Below, piece by piece: positions 12,801-23,514 of a DNA stretch of 64,000 nucleotides (position 1 is its first letter; each line of letters opens with the position of its first letter). The translations under genes and the position numbers were made by a program. Source of the DNA: Ulota crispa (lineage: Eukaryota; Streptophyta; Bryopsida; Orthotrichales; Orthotrichaceae). Location of the stretch: assembly GCA_963920765.1 (NCBI GenBank), contig OY987242.1, forward strand, positions 15,648,002 to 15,712,001. Reading direction: 5' to 3'. Under the pieces are notes generated by a model that made no database searches, had not been told where the DNA came from, and saw nothing but the letters and a program-made list of their open reading frames with translations.

Positions 12801-13387
12801 AATATGTATCAGTTCTATGGCATGTATTTAAAACAATTTAACATGGAGAGCAACAAACAACACTCAATTTTTTTACAACCCCTATTTGTCAAGGCTAATT
12901 TATTAATAAAAAAATCCTACTACCTAATGTTTTTACATACCCTAATTTATATATAGTAAAGTAAACAGTATTTCATGAATCCTATAGTAGGTCTACATAT
13001 ATTATAAACTTTTTGTCCTTTGAATAAAATGAACCCTATCTTTTAACTCACGTGGTTCCTAAAACATAGGCTAGTGATCTCCCCAAGGGAAATGTATAAC
13101 ACATAGGAAAAATATAGTAAGTAAAATGAAACAAAGAATGATACAAAACACTAAATTGTTAAGAATCTAATTATGAAAAACAAAAGTTCCAATCCCAATG
13201 GTCAAAATGTTGTAATAAACAATCTACATACTTTGGCTTTATTTTTTTCCAAAATATTAAAAATTGAGTAAAACATAGGACTTAAAAGTTTTTTTTAGAG
13301 TAGGGAATCCATAATTGTCCGCAAACAAAATCTCCTCATAACTTTCATCTCATTGATGAAAATTGAATGATTCAAAGCTTCCCAAGG
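9851..13387. other. AT-rich intergenic DNA
   Basis: No gene is recognised. Short motifs of the TTAACCC(C)TAAAGG type near 11995 and 12078 resemble ends of MITE families seen elsewhere in the window. A diverged repeat at about 11590-11850 is matched by 33360-33590. Confidence 0.4.
11590..11850 (+). repeat. Diverged interspersed repeat (matches 33360-33590)
   Basis: The two stretches share an ordered series of words, including AAAAGCTT...TTAA, TTTGAAAAGTA, CATGCCTTTAA or CATGCTTTTAA, and TCAACTTTTA. Both lie in direct orientation. The identity is moderate, so this is an old repeat family with no coding content visible. Confidence 0.5.
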
Positions 13388-13413
13388 ATATATATATATA
13401 TATACATATATAT

Positions 13414-13471
<58 letters not shown>

Positions 13472-13530
13472 ATATATAGATATATATATCTATATATAGA
13501 TATATATATGCATATATATATACATACATA
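13388..13530. repeat. (TA)n microsatellite
   Basis: About 140 bp of almost pure alternating TA with a few C/G interruptions (GATATATATC blocks). The run of Ile-Tyr codons read from it is not a protein. Confidence 0.95.
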
Positions 13531-13639
13531 TACATACCTAAAAAACCAGTTTTAAAAAAAATTTCAAAAAATGTAATTTTTAAAGAAGTTTTTTGAGCTG
13601 CCCGGGCTGCCTCCCGAACAAAGAAAACTACATATCATG

Positions 13640-13770
13640 CAACAACTTTTGAACCATGAAGTCAAAAATTATGAAACTTGTTGGGCCTTAAAGCTACTCC
13701 TTGGATACATCATGTGTGATTATTTCAAAGAAAAAAAATGAAAAATCCATTTGCAGTGAATTGCCCAAAA
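13640..13770 (+). repeat. Interspersed repeat shared with 44585-44687
   Basis: ATGAAACTTGTTGGGCCTTAAAGCT... and CATTTGCAGTGAATTGC here match ATGAAACTTATTGGACTTTAAAGCT... and TATTTGCAGTGAACTGC at 44590-44682. At the second site the LTR retrotransposon begins immediately after the matching segment, so this copy shows part of the pre-insertion sequence. Confidence 0.7.
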
Positions 13771-14429
13771 TCACTATGTTGCCAAAAAAACACTATTTAG
13801 ACCTTTAGGAATTAAGAATTCACAAAAATTACTGCTTTTTCTAAGCCTTTCAAATATGTAATTAGTTTTAGTTTTGGTAAAGTACTGCATGGGTGAGATT
13901 ATTTTTTTTAAAGGACTACGACTTACTGTCAAGGACTCTATTTACCATGCATACAAAATCACCCTTTTTGAGTACAAAACTCTTCTTATCAATACTAATG
14001 GCTTGACATTAGGTTAATTCATCCTCCAGCTCTCCCAACGACTATAGAAGCTCTACAACGAGCATGGCTTGCCATTCAAACAAACCAAAACACTATCACA
14101 AGTATCATTGCTTTTGATCCACAATCATACCTAAAATCACATTGACCCCTTTAATATCACATCTCTTGTCTTTGTGATATTATCACATAGATACAATTTA
14201 AAATCTTATTGAAGTTTTTTACTTTGCATTCTATATAATATATGAAAATCATAAAAAAAATTCTAATTGTGACTGCGTAGCATAGCAATTGCCAACTGAT
14301 AAACATTCTATTAAATTCACATGGTCCTCTGTAATATCACATTTGACTTTTATAGTATCACATCTTCAATAAGTTCTATTAGTGAATGCGTAGTACAGCA
14401 AGCAGCAACCGCTAAGGCAGGTTTCACCA

Positions 14430-14830
14430 TTCCTGACCGTTCAAGGGTTGGTATACCGCAAAGTCTCAAAAATTCAAGAAAAATGTCTATAGGATTAGCC
14501 TTTCAAGTTTCAACAAGCTATCATAGAACGTTGTGTTTGTGGAAAAAAATATTACAAAATATTATGTATTAAAAGGCAAAGTTACAACTCATAAGATCTT
14601 CAAAACCAACTATAGACTAACCTTGAAACTACTTGGATGTGTTCTTATAACTGCACTTGACAATCCCAACCCTCCCAAACTAGCTTAGCAATTGACAAGT
14701 GGCAAGATTTGCTTGTACAAGTAGTGTTCACTGCTCCACTTTGGATTCACATTGAGTGGTGAACATCTCAAATGTAGATTGAGGCATGAGGGACCAGTTA
14801 GAGAAAGATATGTCTACCTTAGTTGTATCA
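14430..14830 (+). repeat. Interspersed repeat shared with 17760-18400
   Basis: Shared ordered words include CAAAGTCTC, TCAACAAGC, CTTGGATGTGTTC, GGCAAGATTTGCTTGT and GCTCCACTTTGG. The copy at 17760-18400 contains a 230-bp hairpin element (17914-18143) that is absent here, so this copy is the unoccupied version of that insertion site (around 14560). It lies just downstream of the GH3 stop codon. Confidence 0.75.
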
Positions 14831-14881
14831 AAAACAATACCCAAAGCTTTGAAAATGCCGTTGTCTCCTTGAAAGTTGTGG

Positions 14882-17800
14882 TCACTGAGCCAAAATGGGT
14901 GCCCATGGCGTTGCAGCTGGTGTGATGCTACTCACAAACGACGCCATGACTCCTTCATTCAAAATCTCAAACGCTTGCAGATGGTTCACACATCGAGGTG
15001 TCTTATATTGAGATAGTGATACACCTCTCAATACAACCGAGTTCATCACCTTGCCAAATGTACCCTCCTTCACAATGTCCAGCTTCAAGGGCGCAATGTG
15101 GATGGTATTTCGCCATCTCCGGTAGTCATTGTTGAAGTTCTGGTCCAGTGTGTTTGCACACTCCTGGAGGACGTGGTGGTCCAAGTTGCTGTCAAAAGTG
15201 AACAATTTACAAAGATTTCAATATCAACTATGCAATTTGAACAGCGTCCGTGGATGAAACAAGATACGTAAAATCTCAAAAAAATCTACGCATTTTTGTG
15301 GTTTAAGTCGCTGTGAAATATTCATTTGTTTTCCAAAATTCTCATAATTTTACTACCAAGAAAGCTTAGTACACAACTAGGATGACCTTAAGGCTTCAAA
15401 AGGAATGACCAAAATGCTAGTACACCAGAACGGTATACTTGCTGAGTGCTTAGTATTCCTTTAACATGCAACTATTCTTATTTGTTCTTGTCAGTAAATG
15501 AAAGAGGACTTGAAAGAAAGAACTATCTGGGAAGTGTATGAGGAGTTGAAAGTGTTCTACGTTTAATCACAAAATTCTTAGGGCTAATAAGTGAACTTGC
15601 AAAAACTGTATGTTCTCCATATGTCAGATTTTACGGTGCTTCTTTCAGGTGTGTGTCTCAATTAGGTTACTTCGTCTCATCATCGCTGAGGATTAGATCA
15701 GATCTGTGTGCACAATTCTGATCTAATCTAAAACGCTTCTCAAAAAAATATCTCGAGATTATTTCATAACAACGAATTCCAGCACGCCATCTGAAGAGCA
15801 TTTAGGGTTTGAAAGAATGGAAACTAGGTCTCCAGGAATGTGATGAGATGTACCTGGAATCTGTCATCTCCCAGAAGATTCGATATCCACCTGGCAAGGA
15901 GGTGAAGTCGGCAGTGCTGGTGTAATCCGACAGCTCCATGGCTGTTCCTTTGAGAAGCTCACTGGATTTGTTCACCACAGCTTGAAGTTCCTCCTCATCC
16001 GTTTTGTCACTTTGCACACTAAGAATCACGTTCTTGCGTCGCACGAACTCAAACACTGGAGCTGTTTTGCGGAAGCTCTTCACTCGGATCACATCGCCTA
16101 GGCGGTACCTGAACAAACCTGGCGCACAATTCAAACTCAAATTAGATGCCTTTGCATTGACGTCTTCAGGCGCAGCCAATGTGCTTCGAGCTTTTCTGAA
16201 CATAGAGATTGTTACGAGCGTTTGTTTACCTCCGACAGTTGTTACTACCGGCTCGTAAACTTTGCCAATCTCCAGCTCGCAAGCCTCCACAACCTGCATA
16301 ATCTCCCCATTGTGTACTTCCGCACCATCATCGTTCAGCGGAATGAACTCGTAGTAGGCCGTTTCAGGCCACAACATGTAGGTAATGTCCTCCGGTGCGC
16401 ATTTCATGTTAGGATTGATGCCGATATATAAGCACTCCGTGGACGTGTAACAAGGGGAAGCAATTGAGAGATGACCCGCAAAATGTTGCAAAGCAGGAGC
16501 ATATTGCAGCATGCTTCCGGACAAAATGCAGACAACTAGCTGGGCATTGGGAAAAAGGCGAGGGAGAATGCCCTCCCAATCGTCCTGGGAGCATTCTCTC
16601 TCGATTGTGCTTGCAAGGTCCGGGTTGGGCTGGAGAATCTTTTCCACTGCTGCTCTCACTTCAGGTTCTGTGATCTTCTTGCTTAACGTGCCCATTCTGA
16701 TATCCTCCACCAGCTCTGGCCATTGCTTTTGCAAGACACGGATTGCAGGAACAATCATGGCTGCAACAGCATTGACAGATGATTATCAAACTCAACAGGT
16801 GATGCCCGAGGTAGGCAGAATTCAGACTACGCTCTAACCTCCTCACATGAATCCCAATCTCTAGGGTCACACTCTGGTATCTGCAGAGAATATTTGATGC
16901 AGGGCGCCGGAGAATCTCCAAAACTCATGTTCCGAAATATGTGCTATCGTAGTAAGGATGTCATAATTCTTGTAAACATGTTAAGGTAGTGGGGTGATTC
17001 CAAGAAACATTTGTACTATTTTTTGTCCCCTTCACCTTTTGTAGGTGCTTTTTGGCTTGTAATTTTTGTGCAACAAGTTTTTTTGAGTTGAAATTTCAAA
17101 AAAAGGTACATGTCATAACTACAGACCTTTGATAATTTTTGCGGTTTTTTTAATTATTTTACTATTTTTAAATAGCCCCAGATAGGTGTTTATCTTGGCC
17201 ATTTTGGGGTTTTTAATACTATTTTGGGTCCAAAAAAGCAAATCTCATGCCACAAATTAGAAAAGTTGTTCATCATAGAGCATTACATGGATGTATAGAA
17301 GGGTTTTACAAAATTTTAAATTCCATGCCATGCACACTAGCTCAAAGTGGAAATCCTATCTCCTTGCCTAGGGGATAGGCAAAATATTAATCAAAAATTG
17401 GTTTACATGAGGCAATGGGTTAGTAGTAGCTCAAAAATGGCCATTTTTTGTTTTATTTTTTTGAATTTCTTTACTATTTTCTAAAAAGCAAAAGAAAATT
17501 GTCTTTATATTGGTAAATTTTGTCCCTCTATTTTTGTGCATAACTTTTAGAATAAAATTTTCCTAGGTTTGAATTTTCACAAGTATGCTATTTTAAGTGC
17601 TTTACAAATTTTCTATATTTTATTTTATTTAAAAAATATATATTTCAAAAGCTCATAGACTACCTAGTACTACTAGTTTTAAAAGTGTTTGAGACAAAAT
17701 AGTGAAGTGTTTCTTGGAATTGCCCAGTGTGCTCTAAAAGCGACCCTTTCTTCAAAAGCGTTCCATAAGGTAATGGTCCCCATACTCGAGTGTTTAATGG

Positions 17801-20800
17801 TTTAGGATACTTCAAAGTCTCGAAAAAATCAGGAAAGAATTCATGATAAAATCAATAGGGTTAACTTTTCAACAAGCCATCATGGAACATAATTTTGTGG
17901 AAAAAAGTAAGGCAGGTAAACCCAATGTTGATTGTGAACCCAATGTTGATTGTGAACCCAATGTTGTTCAAATGTAGGCCCGAATGTCATTTTTGAACTC
18001 AAATCTAGCCCCTCCATAGATAGCTTATCATTTGAAATCTCAAAAGATAAGCTACTTGTGGAGGGTCTAGATTTGAGTTCAAAAATGACATTCTGGCCTA
18101 CATTTGAACAGCATTGGGTTCACGATTGACGTTGGATTTACCTACCTTATTGTACATTATTTTATATTAAAGGGCAAGGTTGCAGTTCATAGGGTTTCTA
18201 TTAGCAACTCTAGACTACCCTTGAAACTGCTTGGATGTGTTCCTATACATGTACTTGACGGTCCCAATCCCGACCCTCCCAAACTAACTCCTAAGCTAAC
18301 ATATGGCAAGATTTGCTTGTTCAAGTGGAATTTAGTGCTCCACTTTGGGTTCACAGTGAGTGGTGGACACCTCAAAAGTAGGGTTTGGCTTTGGGGACTA
18401 CTCAGGTATGTGGATGGTTACTTTAGGTAGTTTAAGAATGATTCTGAAATGGTCCCTAAACACCCAATCAACTATTTTCTGATCACTGCCCATTTTCTGC
18501 AGGCTGCCCAAGATGAAAAAATGACATTTTTTGAAAAATTAAAAAATACATTCATACAGGGAAGCAAGTCTACTTGCAATCTCATAACCGTTGAATGCCA
18601 AGGCAAACAAGTTTTGTCCACTAGATAGCCCGCTTAAGAATGCTTTATAGAATGGAAAAAACTCTTTTTTCCATTTGATTCCTTATAGATGTGATTACAA
18701 AGACATGGTCCATCATGGAAAGCAAAAAAACAACCTCATTGAATTAGTTATATTTTTAAGAAACCAAAATTGTGTGAAGATCCACAATCACAATGATAAG
18801 CCCCATGTTGCCCTTTTCGCAATTTTCAAGAGGGCAACATGCATTTTTGCCTTGCAACTTCTAAAAACACTATTAACCCTTAAACGCTAGGCTGGTCATC
18901 GTGACCAACCCGGCTACAATACTCTCTACAATAACTTTACAATAGCAACAAGTGCCCAGCAATTATAATATTATTTCCTGATGCTACAAAAGTCAACAAT
19001 GCATGGAGTCCTCATTTAAGTTGCAAGAACCCAAGGGTAGCTTGGGACCTATCACCGTATCTCTGAATCTTCTCACAATTTAAATTACCTAAAAATATGA
19101 GTGCATCTAATGAGATAAAAAATTTGCATTCCATGATGAATTATGTGTTTACAATCACCACTAAAAAAAGAAAATGAGGAACAACAAATTTTTATTGTAC
19201 GAAATTTTTTTTTTGGAGCTGAAGGACGAAAAACGCCCTAACAGTCGGCGTTTATGGGTTAAATTTTGTGGGCACATACCATAGCACTATAGTACAAGGC
19301 AACTACAGGGATTAACCTAACATTTACGGATTGAGATTATTTTGTTTTCTCCTTGTAGAACAAGAGTACTAAGGAATATATTCAAAATATTAGACAAGAC
19401 GCCTTCATTTTCTGATGTGCACATGTTATTCCTGCAGAAAACACATAAATATTTTGCCAACTAATTGTGACGTTTTAGGTCATCGGCACGATTGAGTTTA
19501 AGAAACATGTAAATAGGTAAATTGGGAAAATGGGAGTCCCAATTTGTACGTCACCTAGATCTAGAGAAGTCACACAAAATTAGATTCAAAAGTATCAAAT
19601 TTAATATGAGTCATTAAGATTTTTTCCCTTGCAAATTTCTCTTTTCAAGTGAGGGCACATGTACAAAAATAAAACATTGAACCTAGTTGTACATGATCAT
19701 GTACAACCTGCAGAAGTCCCAAAATGTACCTTTTTTCCCAATTTACCTAATATGGTGTTTGTAATAGTTGAGATTACATGTGAGATGTTTTAGACAGCTA
19801 AGGTTGAAAGTGTATGGTAAGGGCCACTTCACAATATGGCCGAAGGTCAAGAGGTAGTGGATTTCCACCACCAAAAGTTTGGCCTTTCAACACTTCACAC
19901 TAGAAGTCAAACTTCAAAGGTTGTCACCCTCCAATGTCTCCATGCCATCATCCTTTCATCCAAAACAATGGTCCCTCAAGAAAAGTTTGGGTCAAACAAA
20001 AATGGAGACCCAAACTATGGTTGAGAGGTTGTTTTTTTTTCATAAAATAATCAAAAGTTGACAAGATCTTAGCCGTTAGATTTGGAAGGCCTAATAATTG
20101 CTAGCTATGACTTTGGACATCAAATGGGCTTGGCCTTTGAAGGGTTCACACTATGACCATTCAAGTTGAGAGGTCATGGAAGCTCATTGCCAAGAGTTTG
20201 GCCTTCAGACTTGGCCTTTGGAGATTTCACATTAAGGAATGCGTTATTTGTTAATTTGGGAAAAAACATACAATGTGGGATTCTTGGCTTCTTTTTTTCA
20301 GAGAACGCCATATTCATTGATTTGGAAGTTTGTTGAGTATTTTTCAATGAAATGAGATATATATATCTTGGGTGATTGCAAGAAACACCGGTTCTATTTG
20401 GTGTCCCCTTCACCTCCTGCAAGTGCTTTTTGGCTTGTAACTTTTGCGCAGCAATTTCTTTTGAGTTGGAATTTTAGATGAAGGTAAATGTCATAGTTAC
20501 AAACTTTCCATGATTTTTGTGGTTTTTTTAAAATTATTTTACTTTTTTTGAACAGCCTCCAAATAGGTGTCTACCTTGGCCATTTTGGGATTTGTAGTAC
20601 TATTTTGGGTCCAAAAAAGCTTTTCTAGGGCTATAAATCAGGGGTGTTGTTTATGGAGCATGCTTACATGCATTTGTAGAAGGATTTTGCAAAATTACAA
20701 ATTCCATGGCATCTACATTGTCTCAAAGTGGGCATTCTATCTCCCTTCATTGGCAAAATACAAAGAAATTCTTTAGCAAAGCAATTGTACCATGTGAATG

Positions 20801-22828
20801 TGTTTAATGGGTTCTCAAATGGCCAATTTTATTTTTATTTTTTTGAATTATTTTACTATTTTCTGAAAAGCAAGAAAGAAATTGGCTTTTTGTTGGTGAT
20901 TTTTTTTGCGCATGACTTTTAGAATGAAAAATTTCTAGGTTTGAGTTTTCACAAGTATGCTATTTTAAGTGCTTTACAAATTTTTGGTATTTTATTTTAT
21001 TTAAAAAAAAATTATACCAAAAGCTCGGTAGTACTATTAGTACTACAAGAACTAAGGATGTTTGAGACAAAACAATGAAGTGTTTCTTGCAACTACCCTC
21101 CAAAAATACTCTCTTTTTGGACAAAAAGTTCGTTACCTTCTAAAATTTTGGACTTAATTCATTAACTAAGATTCACGTAACCACCTGAATTCAAATTAAA
21201 GTGGCTATTTTGGATTCAGGTAAAGTACAAAATAGTATCCATCATTTTCCCAAATTAATGAATAACACTTTAAGGATGACCAAAGGTGTCAAACACAATA
21301 TTTTATGACCTATTTTCAGCTCATTTCTTTGGCCACTCAATCCTACTGCCTCTCAACTTGGTCAGCCATAATGTGAAGCAGCCTTAACCCTTAAACAACT
21401 GAAAGGCCCTATGCGACCAATACAATTGGGGTTTTTTCTTGTATTTGGAATGGATCCACACCTCTATTACATTTGAGACCAATAAAGAAATTGGGCAAAA
21501 TTTATCAATGCAGTTCTAGTGAGCTACTTGAGATCCCAATTAAAATTTCATATTGATAGCAAATGACAATTATAAGTCAGCGTATATACTATGGCCTATG
21601 GTCGATTAAGGGTTAAGTGGCGGTGTGCAGTATGATCTCTGCACGGTAAGGGACATAGTTACAGTAGTGCGACAAAAAGAACAAAAAAAAATCAAATTCT
21701 GAAACGCAGATTCCTACGCAGAACGATTCTGCTGGAATGGGTAGTGTAGAAATCCCAACTTTTGACACAGCACTGTTTCGTAGGCACTGGATCATGGATG
21801 GGCCGTACCTGCATAAAAGCTAGTCACTTGGACGATCTCGGAGGCTTGAGCTAGCGCGCAAAGGAGGTGACAGTACATGCCCTGGGAAGAGTCGGTGCAT
21901 AAAATTACCTCGTCGGGCACACAGTAGCTGTCGTAAGGGGCCCTAACCCGCTTCCGAAAGAGTGGACTTCTTAAAAAGTTTGTACTCCACGCTCCTGCTT
22001 TGATTCCCGAAGGTGTGTCCATCTGCTGCCCGGCAAACACAAGACTAAGTCCCTTGCCACCCGTATAACCTGGAAAATCTCTGTCACCCTCGTCAAGGCC
22101 AACCGTATCAGTCTCCGAACCGACCTACGTAACGTTTCCCGCAAATGTTAGCATTACTTGCTTCCAGCCACGTGTTTCTGGAAGTTTATCTCACACAATT
22201 TTAAATTCGTACCTGTGGCACAACGCTTCCTCATAGGCTTTTATAAACCTCATATACTCGAATGCTCTTGCAGTTCCTGGTATAAATTTGGGTTTCCCAC
22301 CTGTGGTTCCTGAGCTGCAGCAGAAAGACAATCCAGATGTCGTCAGGTATGGAAAAAGAAAGGAGGACATGGCCAAAATATGAAGTCCAGGAGAGAAGTC
22401 GACCTGAAATGGAAGTCGCAGATCGGGTCCACGGTGAGGATGTTAGACTTCTCTCCACGTACCAATCGCATGATATCACCTTCCAAATCGCTGTAGTTCA
22501 CAATGGGCAGGCACTTCCGAAAGCTCTCCACGTCCGTCCGTCCATCAAGCCCGTGCCTCCGCAGGTACTCCACCTCGCCCTGCACCTCCAGAATCTCCCG
22601 CAGCTTTGCGTGTTGGATGTACATCACGTCCTCAGTCAGCAGGTCCATAAAGGCCTCGGTATCAAATCCAGGTGCGCGAGGGTCCATCCCTCGCTTACTA
22701 GGCATGACGAATGGGGTACCATCCTGGTGCAGCTGGAGCAGCTTACTAGTCGTGCCAGAATTTGTAGGAGCGTTGTTGGCCACCTCAAAGTCCGTTTTGA
22801 CACCACTGTCGGTCGCTTCGATTGCCAT
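14882..22828 (-). CDS. GH3: GH3 acyl-acid amido synthetase
   Basis: GH3 enzymes adenylate hormone acids (jasmonate, auxin or benzoate types) and join them to amino acids in the cytosol. Minus-strand exons from splice sites and phases: 22828-22404, 22314-22213, 22080-21809, 16760-16230, 16118-15854, 15188-14882. These give about 633 residues, slightly longer than the usual 575-612, with roughly 50 extra at the N terminus. ATP/AMP motif I, SSGTTGGKPKF, starts near residue 142 across the exon 1/2 junction. Motif II is YTSTE near 371. Motif III is YRLGDVIRV near 448. The C-terminal domain has VKEGTF, SQYKTPRC and a short tail ending PWAPILAQ. The family is secure but the substrate is not: nothing read here separates jasmonate-type from auxin-type members. 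Intron 3 (16761-21808) is 5 kb and full of MITEs. Intron 4 (16119-16229) is only 111 nt, in frame and stop-free. An in-frame upstream ATG at 22861 would add 11 residues. Confidence 0.92.
15189..15853 (-). other. GH3 intron 5
   Basis: The donor is GTACAT after the codons for WEMTDS. The acceptor is TTTTGACAG before CAACTTGGAC. The intron is 665 nt and no repeat was recognised in it. Confidence 0.75.
16119..16229 (-). other. GH3 intron 4, stop-free and in frame (111 nt)
   Basis: The donor is GGAG|GTAAAC and the acceptor GCGCCAG|GTTTG. Splicing restores VVTTVGG-LFRYRLGD, which matches the family. Left unspliced, the reading frame stays open and inserts 37 residues just before motif III. It therefore has the properties of an exitron. 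Confidence 0.8.
16992..17725 (+). mobile_element. 730-bp MITE, copy A
   Basis: It starts GGGTGATTCCAAGAAACA and ends TGTTTCTTGGAATTGCCC, forming imperfect inverted ends. The interior matches two other copies at 20370-21098 and 23515-24234. Shared interior words include TTTTTGGCTTGTAA, CTACCTTGGCCATTTT or its variants, and TTTTGGGTCCAAAAAAGC. This is the most diverged copy. AGTG flanks both sides, possibly a 4-bp target duplication. Confidence 0.85.
17760..18400 (+). repeat. Interspersed repeat, occupied copy (see 14430-14830)
   Basis: The flanks on both sides of the 230-bp hairpin at 17914-18143 align in order with 14430-14830. The two together show that the hairpin is a later insertion. Confidence 0.7.
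17914..18143. mobile_element. Foldback MITE with GGTAAA ends
   Basis: The left end is AGGTAAACCCAATG and the right end in reverse complement is AGGTAAATCCAACG. The arms (about 90 nt each) pair almost completely around a short loop near 18030-18046. The left arm carries an extra tandem unit of AACCCAATGTTGATTGTG. The related copy at 14430-14830 lacks the insertion. Confidence 0.85.
18670..18830 (+). repeat. Diverged repeat shared with 57590-57730
   Basis: The shared words are an ACATGGTC/ACGTGGTC-type start, CCTCATTGAAT, CCCCATGTTGCC or CCCCATATTGCC, and GAGGGCAACATGCA. No coding content was recognised at either site. Confidence 0.5.
18873..19262. mobile_element. 390-bp MITE with TTAACCC ends
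   Basis: The left end is TTAACCCTTAAACGC and the right end is GGCGTTTATGGGTTAA, a near-perfect inverted pair. The interior has no coding content. It belongs with other TTAACCC-ended elements in the window (21384-21616 and possibly 50438-50723). Confidence 0.75.
19515..19748. mobile_element. TA-flanked MITE with GGTAAATTGGG ends
   Basis: TA|GGTAAATTGGGAAAA on the left and TTTTCCCAATTTACC|TA on the right form a clean inverted pair flanked by TA, the target duplication of mariner/Stowaway elements. The GGTAAA terminus is shared with the hairpin elements at 17914, 50475 and 50908. Confidence 0.8.
20236..21273. mobile_element. Middle element of the nest (GCGTTATT ends)
   Basis: The ends GCGTTATTTGTTAATTTGGG and CCCAAATTAATGAATAACAC are inverted. 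The same family occurs uninterrupted at 30731-31042 and in a diverged form at 26545-26810. The interrupted copy reads GAGATATATATATCTT, then the 730-bp MITE, then TCCAAAAATACTCTC. The intact copy reads GAGATATGTATCTTCCAAAA. Confidence 0.75.
20370..21098 (+). mobile_element. 730-bp MITE, copy B (innermost)
   Basis: The ends are GGGTGATTGCAAGAAACA and GTTTCTTGCAACTACCC. The central part (20560-21060) is nearly identical to copy C at 23515-24234, including a shared 60-codon chance ORF. It sits inside the GCGTTATT element. The unoccupied paralog at 30731-31042 shows almost no target duplication. Confidence 0.85.
21384..21616. mobile_element. 233-bp MITE with TTAACCCTTAA ends
   Basis: TTAACCCTTAA at the left and TTAAGGGTTAA at the right are perfect inverted copies. 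It abuts the right end of the nested stack directly. Confidence 0.75.
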
Positions 22829-23514
22829 AGCGGCAGCCTCCTGCACTACAAGTACCGTCAACGTCGTCGATCAGAGAAGCAGCGAAGGAGAACTGAATCT
22901 TGGTGCTGAGAATATTTCCGGCTGAAAGTTATACCAGAACTTGGGTTCAAAACATTAAGTAGTAGGCTCAGTCCCATGACTAAGCTTTAGATTCCCTTCT
23001 CAAGAGAACAGGACAATCCCTTTGACTCACACTCACAGCCGCTTCACACTATGGGCAAAGGTCAAGAGGCAGCCAATTCCACCAATTACTCAATTCCACT
23101 GGTCAATTAGATTGCAAGGAATCAAGAGTTTGGTATCTTCACCCTTCACATTAGAAACCAAAGGCTAAAGTCCAAAGTCCATCATTCATTAACCCCTAAA
23201 GGATCAAGGAACCCACTTTGGGCTTTATGAGAACTCGGGCAAGCTCTATTGATTTCATAATTTAGAAATTTTTCATGAATTTTTTAGGATGAATGCTACT
23301 CATCATAATTTACATGAGAAGCTTTATTTCATGTCATTCCAATTAGTAATTCAAAAGTTTGAAGGTTTTTTCAATTTCAATGTAACTGGGTAGCAAAAAA
23401 TATTTTTTATTTTTGTTTTTTATTTTTTTATAGAATTTTTTTGATAGATACCTACTCAAAAAATATTAAATCACCCAATTCCAAATAATGAGGTAAGAGT
23501 TAAAGGGTGATTGC
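22829..23514. other. GH3 upstream region
   Basis: This is the promoter side of the GH3 gene. No cis element was recognised with confidence. A lone repeat end (GCCGCTTCACACTATGGGCA) lies near 23038 and a TTAACCCCTAAAGGAT end near 23190. Confidence 0.4.

Larger units (their letters stand above)
19825..21386. mobile_element. Outer element of a three-level MITE nest
   Basis: The left end is AGGGCCACTTCACAATATGG, followed by AGGTCAAGAGGTAGTGG. The right end in reverse complement is AAGGCTGCTTCACATTATGG, followed by a matching AGTTGAGAGGCAGTAGG. Inside it lie a second element (about 20236-21273) and, within that, the 730-bp MITE copy B (20370-21098). A lone left end of the same family is at 23036. 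Confidence 0.65.
16761..21808 (-). other. GH3 intron 3 (5 kb), packed with MITEs
   Basis: The donor is GCAG|GTACGG after TSFYA and the acceptor is GTTGCAG before the CC that completes the codon ahead of MIVPAIRV. The phases match (phase 1). The intron holds two copies of a 730-bp MITE, a hairpin element, a TA-flanked GGTAAA element, two TTAACCCTTAA-ended elements and a nested stack at 19825-21386. No coding sequence was seen in it. Confidence 0.85.

Noticed and set aside
13367..13555. Ile/Tyr-rich ORF
   Set aside because: It is a reading of the (TA)n microsatellite.
20728..20922. ORF repeated at 23864-24052 (MGILSPFIGKIQ...)
   Set aside because: It is a chance ORF inside two nearly identical MITE copies, AT-rich and not conserved in the third copy.
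22337..22925. Long plus-strand ORFs opposite GH3 exon 1
   Set aside because: They are antisense shadows of the GC-rich first exon; the minus frame matches GH3 with correct splice sites.
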